Origin: Vreelandella subglaciescola
GTDB taxonomy: Bacteria > Pseudomonadota > Gammaproteobacteria > Pseudomonadales > Halomonadaceae
NCBI RefSeq assembly: GCF_900142895.1
Contig: NZ_LT670847.1
Coordinates: 1,736,001 to 1,800,000, forward strand
Direction: 5' to 3'
DNA length: 64,000 nucleotides
Shown: one piece after another, positions 1-7,413 of the stretch
Layout: each line of letters starts with the position of its first letter
How positions within the stretch are numbered: position 1 is the first letter of the stretch
The notes under the pieces: generated by a model
Databases searched by the model: none
Seen by the model: the letters and a program-made list of their open reading frames with translations, nothing else
Told to the model about the DNA's origin: nothing
Translations under genes and position numbers: made by a program

Positions 1-476
1 ATCAGGCTGTCGATAATCCGGTTAAGCCAGGCATGGCTGCCTTCCAGCGCAAACAACGGCCCCAGCCGCACGATCACATGGCGATGATATTCGGCGCGAA
101 TACGATCCCCGGTCTGCACCAGCCGACGCAGGCCGGCATCCTTGGGCGCCGGCACCAGATGCTCGTCGATGGGTTCGCTAAAGCCTTCTTCATAAAGCTG
201 GTCAGATACACACCAGACTAACGCCACGTCTTGAGAAAGGCAGGCGTCAAGGCAGGCTTCCACCGCGTCGGCGTGAGCCATCACCGCCGCCGGCGCGAGG
301 CTCAGCGGATGCGAAAGCGGCGGCACAATAACCGCGTCCGGCGCCACCTCAGCCAGCCGCTCCGGGGTCAGCCCAGTGTCTGGCTCGATCACCAGCTGGG
401 TATCAAAGCGTCGGCTTGCCTCGCGCGCAAGCGCCAGGCTAAGACAGTGTCCGGCATCTAAAATCAGCAGCTTCAC
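1..476 (-). CDS. RmlD-like sugar-nucleotide reductase family protein, C-terminus beyond window
   Basis: The gene runs off the left edge, so only the first 158 or so residues are visible. It starts at GTG (476-474), preceded by an AGAGAGG ribosome binding site. The fold order resembles dTDP-4-dehydrorhamnose reductase: a first beta strand (KLLILDAG), a strand after 'APDAVIVPP', a strand 'VALVWCVSDQLYEEG' in the place of the STDYVFDG segment, then 'HVIVRLGPLF' in the place of the strand following YxxxK. The nucleotide-binding glycine motif is weak and the YxxxK pair is not recognisable, so this is probably a divergent or non-catalytic member. The annotation rests on pattern resemblance only. 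Confidence 0.5.
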   Translation of the reverse strand, partial: MKLLILDAGHCLSLALAREASRRFDTQLVIEPDTGLTPERLAEVAPDAVIVPPLSHPLSLAPAAVMAHADAVEACLDACLSQDVALVWCVSDQLYEEGFSEPIDEHLVPAPKDAGLRRLVQTGDRIRAEYHRHVIVRLGPLFALEGSHAWLNRIIDSL

Positions 477-606
477 AACAGCCTCTCTGTTATCCGTTCA
501 GGCATTGGCAGCGCCGCGCGTTAACCCGGCACTGGCGGGCGCCCCGCTTCTCCTGCAAGGCGTGACACTTTACCGGATTGGCGGGGGTGGCAAAAGCGCG
601 CCGGCA

Positions 607-1434
607 TCAGGCCGCGCCGTTTAACAACGACAGCGCATCTTTGAGGGGCGATGAGAGCCGCTCGCGAGGGTGGACAAGATATACCGGATAGGCGAACTCG
701 GGCATGCGCGACACGCGCTCAAGGCGGCCGGTGTCCAGATAATCCTGCACCGCACTCAGGCGGAAATACCCGCTGCCGGCATTGGCCAGCAGATATTCAA
801 GCGCCAGCGGCCCAAGGTTTAGCATCATCACCGGGCTTGCCAGCTGCGGCAACACCGCGTCGTGTTCGCGGCGGAACACCTCGCCCCAGTCCACATAGAC
901 ATACGGGTCGGCCGCGCCGGCGCCCGGCGTTTGTACCATTACCAGTTTCTCTTCCTGCACCAGCGCCACCTGCATGCCCGGCCAATAATCGGCCTGATGC
1001 ACCAATATGGCATCCAGCGCGCCCTGAGTCAGTTTTTGCTGCAGTTCGCGGCGCTCGCCAATCTGAATGCGCACCGCCAGCTGCGGAAAACGCTGGCGCA
1101 GCTCGCTCATCCAGCGGGAAAGCAGCGGGTGCCACAGACTCGCCTCGCCGCCAAGCGCCACGACGCGATCAATCCCCTGCGGCAGCGGCAACTCGCGCTG
1201 TAGCGTTTCCCAAATTTGTACTAGCTGGGCGGCGTGGTCAGCAAAGCGCTCGCCGTCACCGGTCATGGTGATGCCGCCGCGGTCGCGCGTCAGCAGCCGG
1301 CATTGCAGATGCTCCTCCAGCTTATGGATACGCGCCGTCACCGTCGTCTGGGTCACATGCAGCGCCTTGGCTGCAGCGCTGAAGCTGCCCTGGCGCAAAA
1401 TCTCCAGAAAGGTTCTGGCAAGCTCAACTTCCAT
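607..1434 (-). CDS. LysR-family transcriptional regulator
   Basis: About 275 residues, the usual LysR length. Residues 1-60 carry the winged helix-turn-helix (FLEILRQGSFSAAAKALHVT, then TVTARIHKLEEHL). The rest is a periplasmic-binding-protein-like effector domain. I prefer the ATG at 1434, which has GGAG six bases upstream, over the one at 1446. It is divergent from the DUF488 gene at 1583, so the 150-bp gap between them is the likely target. The effector is unknown. No neighbouring catabolic gene on its own strand suggests a pathway. Confidence 0.85.
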   Translation of the reverse strand: MEVELARTFLEILRQGSFSAAAKALHVTQTTVTARIHKLEEHLQCRLLTRDRGGITMTGDGERFADHAAQLVQIWETLQRELPLPQGIDRVVALGGEASLWHPLLSRWMSELRQRFPQLAVRIQIGERRELQQKLTQGALDAILVHQADYWPGMQVALVQEEKLVMVQTPGAGAADPYVYVDWGEVFRREHDAVLPQLASPVMMLNLGPLALEYLLANAGSGYFRLSAVQDYLDTGRLERVSRMPEFAYPVYLVHPRERLSSPLKDALSLLNGAA

Positions 1435-1582
1435 TGCCGGCTCCATTGCCTCGACATTATCCCGTCATTATATCAATAAAAATGATACAAAACCGCTGCA
1501 CTTTTCATTATACGCCGCGCGCACTTGGGGCTATGGTAAAAACAGCGTCTGCAAAAACCGGAAAAAGCAGCGGAGGTTGACC

Positions 1583-1963
1583 ATGCCGGCAGCTAACGTA
1601 CCCTTACCTGAAAAGATTCACTGCAAGCGCGCCTACGACGATCTCTCAGCCGGTGACGGCTACCGGGTTCTCGTTGACGGCATGTGGCCGCGCGGCGTAA
1701 GCAAAGACGCCCTAAAGCTTGATGACTGGCAAAAGGCGTTGGCGCCGTCTACCGAGCTGCGCCGCTGGTTTGGCCACGACCCCCAGCGCTGGGCAGGATT
1801 CTATCAGAAGTTCTTCAACGAGCTTGAACAGAGCGCTGACGCAACTGCCGCCATCGACGCGTTGCTTAGAGCCTGCAACGGGCGCACGCTGACGCTGGTT
1901 TATGCTGCCAAAGACGAACAACACAACAACGCCGTGGCGCTAAAACGCTATCTCGATGCCTGA
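1583..1963 (+). CDS. DUF488 family protein
   Basis: 126 residues. The family hallmarks are visible: 'KRAYDDLSAGDGYRVLVDGMWPRG' near the N-terminus (read in parts), 'LRRWFGHDPQRWAGF' in the middle, and 'LTLVYAAKDEQHNNAVALKRYL' at the end. The family is cytosolic, small and of uncertain function, often proposed to be stress related. The start ATG follows GGAGG at a spacing of about six. It lies alone between a divergent LysR gene and the oxidase operon, which begins 170 bp downstream. Confidence 0.85.
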   Translation: MPAANVPLPEKIHCKRAYDDLSAGDGYRVLVDGMWPRGVSKDALKLDDWQKALAPSTELRRWFGHDPQRWAGFYQKFFNELEQSADATAAIDALLRACNGRTLTLVYAAKDEQHNNAVALKRYLDA

Positions 1964-2133
1964 TAAGCAACGCTCGACCCACAAGATCGGACGGCGCGGC
2001 CTTAACGGCTAGCGCCAGAGCCGGCGCAGACGTTTTCCCCTGACTCTGAACGCCCAAAAGGACATGCAAAAACCACAATGACTTACGTTGCTTTTAAGCC
2101 CCCTGACACCAGAACTGCCGCAGGAACTGTGAT

Positions 2134-3750
2134 ATGACTCCTACCATTGCTGTCTTGCTGATCGTTACCTTCCTGGTTTCCGTGGTGGGTTTGCTCGCGC
2201 TGATCTGGTCGATTGCGACAAACCAGTTCGGCCACGGCAAAGAGGCCGCCAAGACCATATTCCCTCCCGGCGAAGAAGGCCACGGCGAGGATCCCGCCCG
2301 CGACATCTCGGACACCCTGGACGGCAATCTGCCGCCCAACTCCGAGGCCATCAACGCCCGCCAGCGCGCCGATTTCTCTTCGCGCGGGCCGGTGCTCGCC
2401 TGGCTCTGCTCGGCGGTGTTCTGGCTGGTGGTGGGGTCTTTTTACGGCCTGATTTCGTCGACCAAGATGCACATGCCGGAGTTTCTTGCCAACAGCGAAT
2501 GGCTGACCTTTGGCCGCGTGCGCCCCATGCACCTGAACGCCGTGACCTACGGCTGGGCGTCCATGGCCGGCATCGGCGTGGCGCTGTTTTTGCTGCCGCG
2601 GCTGTTTCGTACCGCGCTGGTCGGTGCGCGCTTCGCCATCACCGGCAGCGTGATCTGGAACGTCGGCCTGGTGCTGGGGCTTATCGCCATTAACCTGGGC
2701 CTTTCCGACGGCGAAGAATGGCTGGAGTTTCCCTGGCAGATCGACATTCTGTTCGTCATTGGCGGGGCGCTGTGCGCCGTTCCGCTAGTGCTGACCGCCG
2801 CTAACCGCAAAGTCGAACACCTCTACGTCACCAGCTGGTATTTTATGGCCGCGCTGGTGTGGTTCCCGTTCCTGTTTCTGATCGCCAACCTGCCGTTTAC
2901 CTTTCCCGGCGCCTCGGGCGCGACCGTCAACTGGTGGTTCGCACACAACGTGCTGGGGCTGTGGGTCACGCCGATCGGTATCGGCACGGCCTACTACCTG
3001 ATTCCCAAGATTCTGGGACGGCCGATCATTTCCTATCAGCTTTCGCTGCTGGGCTTCTGGTCGCTGGCGCTGTTTTACAGCCAGGTAGGCATTCACCACC
3101 TGGTCGGCGGCCCGATTCCCACCTGGCTGGTAACGCTTTCCATCGTGCATAGCGTGATGATGTCGATCCCGGTGATTACCGTGGCGATCAACCACCACGG
3201 CACCATGTGGGGCCACTTTGGCCGCCTCAAGGATTCACCTACCCTGCGCTTTGTGTGGATAGGCGCGCTGATGTATACAGTGTCGTCGCTGCAGGGCTCC
3301 ATGGAAGCGCTGCGCAGCGTTAACGTGATTACCCACTTCACCCACTACACCGTGGCGCACGCGCACCTCGGCATGTACGCCTTCCTGAGCTTTATCCTGT
3401 TTGGCGCAGTGTACTTCATCATGCCCCGCCTGATGGACTGGGAATGGCCGTGGCGCCGGATGATCAGCGTGCACTTCTGGCTGGTGTCCGTGGGTATCCT
3501 GATTTATTTCGTCTCGCTGACTATAGGCGGTTGGAAAGAAGGCGTGGCACTGCTGGACGCCGACATGCCGTTCATGGATATCGTGCGCATGACGCTTCCC
3601 TACCTTGAAGCGCGCACTATAGGCGGTGCCCTGATGACGCTTGGCCACCTAGTCTTTGCCGTGCACTTTATCGCCATGCTGCGTCGTAGTGGTGAACGCC
3701 GCTACCAGCCCACGCTGTTCCGCTCTGCCAAGCAGGAGGCCTCGCAATGA
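2134..3750 (+). CDS. ccoN: cbb3-type cytochrome c oxidase subunit I with CcoS-like N-terminal extension
   Basis: 538-residue integral membrane protein, catalytic subunit of a C-family haem-copper oxygen reductase. Haem and copper ligands fit CcoN: H133 (RPMHLNAV), H271 (WWFAHN), H321/H322 (GIHHL), H409 and H411 (VAHAHLG). Y315, six residues before H321, matches the His-crosslinked tyrosine of true oxidases, arguing against a nitric oxide reductase. The spacings 271-321 and 322-409 equal those I recall for CcoN. The first haem His is about 70 residues later than in standard CcoN, because residues 1-50 form an extra membrane segment followed by 'NQFGHGKEAAKTIF', resembling the assembly protein CcoS. 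Ribosome binding site AGGA. It overlaps ccoO by 4 bp. Confidence 0.9.
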   Translation: MTPTIAVLLIVTFLVSVVGLLALIWSIATNQFGHGKEAAKTIFPPGEEGHGEDPARDISDTLDGNLPPNSEAINARQRADFSSRGPVLAWLCSAVFWLVVGSFYGLISSTKMHMPEFLANSEWLTFGRVRPMHLNAVTYGWASMAGIGVALFLLPRLFRTALVGARFAITGSVIWNVGLVLGLIAINLGLSDGEEWLEFPWQIDILFVIGGALCAVPLVLTAANRKVEHLYVTSWYFMAALVWFPFLFLIANLPFTFPGASGATVNWWFAHNVLGLWVTPIGIGTAYYLIPKILGRPIISYQLSLLGFWSLALFYSQVGIHHLVGGPIPTWLVTLSIVHSVMMSIPVITVAINHHGTMWGHFGRLKDSPTLRFVWIGALMYTVSSLQGSMEALRSVNVITHFTHYTVAHAHLGMYAFLSFILFGAVYFIMPRLMDWEWPWRRMISVHFWLVSVGILIYFVSLTIGGWKEGVALLDADMPFMDIVRMTLPYLEARTIGGALMTLGHLVFAVHFIAMLRRSGERRYQPTLFRSAKQEASQ

Positions 3751-4352
3751 AACGTGCTCTCGCGATTATGGTAGGCGCCGCCTTTATACTGCTGCTGGCC
3801 ATGCTGACGCTGGTGGTGCTGCCCTATATTCAGATGACGACCGAGCAGGTGCCGCCTGATCTTGAGCCCTACACCGAGCTTGAGCAGCAAGGCCGCGACC
3901 TGTACATCGCCAACGGCTGTGTGTACTGCCACAGCCAGCAGCCGCGCGACCCAAGCTTTGCGCCGGGCGACAAGGCTCGCGGCTGGGGCCGGCCCTCGGT
4001 ACCGGGCGACTACACCTATGATCAGCCTCACCTGATGGGCACCATGCGCACAGGGCCTGATCTGTTCAACATCGGCGCACGCCAGCCCAGCGACGACTGG
4101 CACCTGCTGCACCTCTACAACCCCCGCGCGGTGGTAGAAGACAGCATCATGCCGCCGTACCGGTTCATGTTCCGCGAGGTGGAAGCCGCCGCTGAAGACG
4201 ACCGCGTGGTGAACATCCCCAAGCCTTACGGTCCTGATTCGGGGCAGGTGGTCGCCACCGACGACGCCCTGGCGATGGTGGCCTACCTCAAGGCGCTGGA
4301 CCATACCTATCCGGCGCCCACCCTGCCGCAACCCGAAGCAGCCGAGGAGTAA
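3747..4352 (+). CDS. ccoO: cbb3-type oxidase mono-haem cytochrome c subunit II
   Basis: 201 residues. An N-terminal membrane anchor (about residues 4-28, rich in Leu/Val) is followed by a periplasmic mono-haem c domain with C58-V-Y-C61-H62 in the typical CcoO context 'GCVYCHSQQPRDPSF'. Later CcoO blocks are present: 'GWGRPSVPGDYTYDQPHLMG', 'RTGPDL' and 'IMPPYRFMF', the last two regions containing Met residues suitable as axial ligand. It passes electrons to the CcoN-like subunit. The ATG overlaps the TGA of the preceding gene (ATGA), indicating translational coupling. Confidence 0.92.
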   Translation: MKRALAIMVGAAFILLLAMLTLVVLPYIQMTTEQVPPDLEPYTELEQQGRDLYIANGCVYCHSQQPRDPSFAPGDKARGWGRPSVPGDYTYDQPHLMGTMRTGPDLFNIGARQPSDDWHLLHLYNPRAVVEDSIMPPYRFMFREVEAAAEDDRVVNIPKPYGPDSGQVVATDDALAMVAYLKALDHTYPAPTLPQPEAAEE

Positions 4353-4358
4353 GGTGTT

Positions 4359-4961
4359 ATGAAGCGTCACGATCAACGTCATAACGACAGTCATAACCGC
4401 AATGCACAGCACCGTGAACACCACGAGCCGGAAGAGGGCCAGCGCCCGGTACCCAAGCTGGTCGTCGTGTGGATCGGCATTTTGCTGGTGTGGGGCGTGG
4501 GCTATTACGCCTGGCAGATCGGCAAACCGATGCTCGGCGGCGACAGCCGCTCGGTGGTTGAAGCCCCCGCCACCGGCGACGATATCGACGGCGGCGCCAT
4601 CTTCAGCGCCCGCTGCTCGGCCTGCCACCAAGGCAACGGCCAGGGGGTTCCCGGCGCCTTTCCGCCGCTGGTGGGCAGTGAATGGCTGCTCGGTGATCCC
4701 AGCGTGCCGGTGGCTATCGTCCACGACGGCCTGCAGGGCGAAATCGAGGTTGAGGGCACCACCTACAACGGCGTAATGCCGGCGTTTGGCGGCCAACTCA
4801 GCAGCGCCGAAATTGCCGCGGTGTTGAGCCACGTTCGTCAGGAATGGGGCAACGACGCTGAGGCGGTCGAGGCCGACCGCGTTGATGCCCACGCCGAGGA
4901 GTACGGCGAGCGCGGCGCCTGGTCGCCCGACGAGCTGCGCGACACCTTCGAGGCGCCCTAA
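4359..4961 (+). CDS. Membrane-anchored mono-haem cytochrome c, CcoP-like, with His-rich tail
   Basis: 200 residues in the position of ccoP, but with one haem site only (C86-S-A-C89-H90; likely axial Met140 in 'YNGVMPAFGG'), whereas standard CcoP carries two. Residues 1-28 are very hydrophilic and hold six histidines among the first 22 residues. One membrane segment follows at about 34-52 (VVVWIGILLVWGVGYY). The soluble domain is a class I cytochrome c, and the C-terminal 35 residues are acidic. If the N-terminus faces the cytoplasm, the His-rich tail might bind copper supplied near the CcoI-type ATPase encoded next. It starts 6 bp after ccoO and ends flush with the next gene. Confidence 0.85.
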   Translation: MKRHDQRHNDSHNRNAQHREHHEPEEGQRPVPKLVVVWIGILLVWGVGYYAWQIGKPMLGGDSRSVVEAPATGDDIDGGAIFSARCSACHQGNGQGVPGAFPPLVGSEWLLGDPSVPVAIVHDGLQGEIEVEGTTYNGVMPAFGGQLSSAEIAAVLSHVRQEWGNDAEAVEADRVDAHAEEYGERGAWSPDELRDTFEAP

Positions 4962-7148
4962 GTGGCCGACGCAGCGGCCACAGCGCAGCTGCATGAAGAC
5001 GTTCTGATCGTTGAAGGCCTCCACTGCGGCAGCTGTGCTGCCGCCGTGGAGGCCTTGCTCAAGCGCCAGCCGGGCGTGGTGGAGGCGGCGGTCAACTTCG
5101 CCGCCGACAGCGCCATGGTACGCTTTGACACCACGCGCACCGAGCTTTCAAGGCTACAGCACGCCGTGTCCAAGCTTGGCTACCGGCTGCTGTCGCCGGG
5201 CGAAGAAGGCGCCAGCGCCGGTACTACCGAGCGCCTGCGCCGCCGCTTGCTGATACGTTTAGCCGTGGCGCTGGTATTTGGCATGTGGTGCATGATGCCC
5301 GCCTACTTGGTGTATCTCGCACCGCTCGGCATTATTGAACCCGCCGCCACCTGGCCGCTGGCACTTGCCAGCGGCTTTTTTGCGTTACCCGTCCTGCTTT
5401 ATTCCGGCGGCCACTTCTACCGCGTGGGGCTACGCACCCTGCGCGTGGGCGCACCGGGGCTCGATGCGCTGATTACGCTTGCCGTGTTCGCCGCCGTCGG
5501 CGTCTCTGTCTGGCGCCTGGCCACCGGCCATGCCGACGTGTATTTCGACGCCGCGGTGATGCTGATCACCTTTCAGCTTATCGCCCGCTTTATTGACGGT
5601 CGCGTGCGCCGCCGCGCCGCCGACGTCGTACGCAGCTATTTAAGCCAGGCGCCGGAAACCGCCACCCGGCTCCACGAAGATGGCCGCCTGGAGCGCGTCC
5701 CTGCCACCGATCTCAGCGTCGGGCAGACGATTCAGCTGGCCAGCGGCGAGCCGCTGGCGCTTGACGCCACGGTGCTTGCCGGCGACGGCGAGGTCGATCA
5801 ATCATTGCTGACCGGTGAGCACGAACCCTGCCGGGTAAGTCCCGGCGACAGCGTACGCGCCGGCTGCCGGCTGCTGGCGGGCGAGCTTGAGCTCTGCGTG
5901 ACCGCCCCGGTGGGCGAGCGGCGCATTGACGCGCTGGCGCGCTCGGTTCGTGGGCTTTTGAGCCGCAAAACCGCGCTGCAGCGGCTCACCGATGCGCTGG
6001 CCCGAATACTGTTGCCGATTATCGTCAGCGCCGCGCTGGCTGCCGCCGCGTTGGCGCTGTTACTCGGCCTGGGCGCCGAACAGGCGGCAACGCGCGGCCT
6101 GGCGGTATTAATTGTGGCCTGCCCCTGCGCGCTGAGTCTGGCCATTCCGCTGGTGGTGGTGATCGGGCACGCGCGCATGGTGGCCGACGGAGTGATCTTT
6201 CGTGACCCCGCCGCACTTGAAACCGCCGCCGATACCCACGTCGTGGTGTTTGATAAAACCGGCACCCTGACCACCAACACCCCCCGCGTAGCCGACGTCA
6301 TGCCTGCCCGCAGGGGTGATTCGGCCGACCTGTTGCAGCTTGCCGTTGATACCCTGGCCGACACCGCACACCCCGTGGCGCACGGCCTGGCCGCAAGCGC
6401 CACTCCCTCCCCCGGCGCCGCTGATGGGCAGCGTTACATTGATGCTGGCCTGGGCACACGCTGGGAGCACGCAGCCGCCTGCGTGTTGGCCGGCCGCCCC
6501 GCCTGGCTTCGTCAGCAGGGCATTGAGGTGCCGCCGTCAGACGATGCGCGCATGACGCTGCACCTGGCGCACAACGGTCGCTATCAGGGGTTTATCGCCT
6601 TTGAAGAGGCGCTGCACCCCGATGCCATCAGCACGGTGCACACCCTGCAGCAGCGCGGCCACGACGTGTATCTGCTCAGCGGCGACACCCGCGCTTCCTG
6701 CCTGCGTCAAGCCGAGCGGCTCAACATTGCCCCCGAGCACGTCGTTGCCGGCGTCACGCCAGAGGCCAAACAGCGCTTTGTCGAAGCGCTGGAAAAACGC
6801 CGCGCCGTGGCCTTTATCGGTGACGGCCTGAACGACGGCCTGGCACTTGCCGGCGCGCGGCTGGGTATTGCCGTAGGTGAGGCCACGCCCACCGCCCGCG
6901 CCGCCGCCGCGGTCTACCTGCCCGACGGCCTAAGCCATGTGCCCACCACCCTGATGCTTGCCCGCCGCGCCCGCCGGCTGATGCGTCAGAACCTGGGCTG
7001 GGCGATTGGCTACAACGCCCTCGCCCTGCCGTTGGCCATAGCCGGCTTTGTGCATCCGGTGATTGCCGCCATTGCCATGACGCTGAGCAGCCTGTGCGTG
7101 CTGCTCAACAGCCTGCGCATGAACGTCCGCCGCGAAGCTGGAAAATAA
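4962..7148 (+). CDS. ccoI: Copper-transporting P1B-type ATPase, CcoI-like
   Basis: 728 residues. An N-terminal heavy-metal domain has C22-G-S-C25. Membrane helices follow, then the actuator motif T284-G-E-H (Ser is more usual in the fourth place), the CPC metal site at 387-389, the phosphorylation motif DKTGTLT from residue 431, and the hinge GDGLND from 620. The family exports Cu(I) across the inner membrane; CcoI feeds copper to cbb3 oxidase. GTG at 4962 starts directly after the previous stop codon, with GAGGCG upstream, and no better start exists before the metal domain. Its position as last gene of the oxidase operon supports a role in assembly. Confidence 0.9.
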   Translation: MADAAATAQLHEDVLIVEGLHCGSCAAAVEALLKRQPGVVEAAVNFAADSAMVRFDTTRTELSRLQHAVSKLGYRLLSPGEEGASAGTTERLRRRLLIRLAVALVFGMWCMMPAYLVYLAPLGIIEPAATWPLALASGFFALPVLLYSGGHFYRVGLRTLRVGAPGLDALITLAVFAAVGVSVWRLATGHADVYFDAAVMLITFQLIARFIDGRVRRRAADVVRSYLSQAPETATRLHEDGRLERVPATDLSVGQTIQLASGEPLALDATVLAGDGEVDQSLLTGEHEPCRVSPGDSVRAGCRLLAGELELCVTAPVGERRIDALARSVRGLLSRKTALQRLTDALARILLPIIVSAALAAAALALLLGLGAEQAATRGLAVLIVACPCALSLAIPLVVVIGHARMVADGVIFRDPAALETAADTHVVVFDKTGTLTTNTPRVADVMPARRGDSADLLQLAVDTLADTAHPVAHGLAASATPSPGAADGQRYIDAGLGTRWEHAAACVLAGRPAWLRQQGIEVPPSDDARMTLHLAHNGRYQGFIAFEEALHPDAISTVHTLQQRGHDVYLLSGDTRASCLRQAERLNIAPEHVVAGVTPEAKQRFVEALEKRRAVAFIGDGLNDGLALAGARLGIAVGEATPTARAAAAVYLPDGLSHVPTTLMLARRARRLMRQNLGWAIGYNALALPLAIAGFVHPVIAAIAMTLSSLCVLLNSLRMNVRREAGK

Positions 7149-7171
7149 GCGACGCCTCAAATAGCGGACAT

Positions 7172-7210
7172 AAAAAAACCCGGCCTGCACAATGCAGGCC
7201 GGGTTTTTTT
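7172..7210. terminator. Strong bidirectional rho-independent terminator
   Basis: A perfect 11-bp GC-rich stem (7179-7189 with 7193-7203, loop CAA) is flanked by seven A on the left and seven T on the right. It therefore works for the oxidase operon on the plus strand and for the convergent small gene and symporter unit on the minus strand. Confidence 0.95.
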
Positions 7211-7240
7211 GTGCCACGTACTCGCCACACGCGTGCGGCG

Positions 7241-7375
7241 TTACACCATATCGCGGTGTTCCTTGCGCGCCTGGCGACGGTCGCGCATTACCGCGCGACA
7301 AATCACGATCAAAACAACCAGCGTCAACGCCGGCCAGATCAGTACATAAAACCCCATCAATGCGGTCATGGTCAT
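7241..7375 (-). CDS. 44-residue single-span membrane protein, putative symporter small subunit
   Basis: A short gene starting with ATG-ACC-ATG and ending at TTA (7241-7243 on the plus strand). An AAGGAGAAC ribosome binding site lies just before the ATG. One hydrophobic helix (about residues 5-28, 'LMGFYVLIWPALTLVVLIVI') is followed by a basic tail rich in Arg and Lys. It lies 38 bp downstream of the SSS symporter on the same strand. Very small membrane proteins next to sodium:solute symporters are a known arrangement, so it is probably an accessory subunit. The role is inferred. Confidence 0.75.
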   Translation of the reverse strand: MTMTALMGFYVLIWPALTLVVLIVICRAVMRDRRQARKEHRDMV

Positions 7376-7413
7376 GTTCTCCTTGTCATTAACGGTGATG
7401 ACTTAGCGGCCAC

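Noticed and set aside
1964..2133. FNR/ANR box (TTGAT-N4-ATCAA) before the oxidase operon
   Set aside because: Expected for many cbb3 oxidases, but no such sequence is visible in the 170 bp upstream of the start.
2134..3750. Assignment of the CcoN-like subunit as a nitric oxide reductase
   Set aside because: Y315 sits at the position of the active-site tyrosine of oxygen reductases, and CcoO follows directly; no norC-type gene is present.
3702..5024. 440-codon open frame on the minus strand opposite ccoO and the mono-haem cytochrome gene
   Set aside because: It is fully antisense to two genes with clear haem motifs, rich in His/Arg/Val as expected from a shadow of GC-rich coding DNA, and has no recognisable domain.
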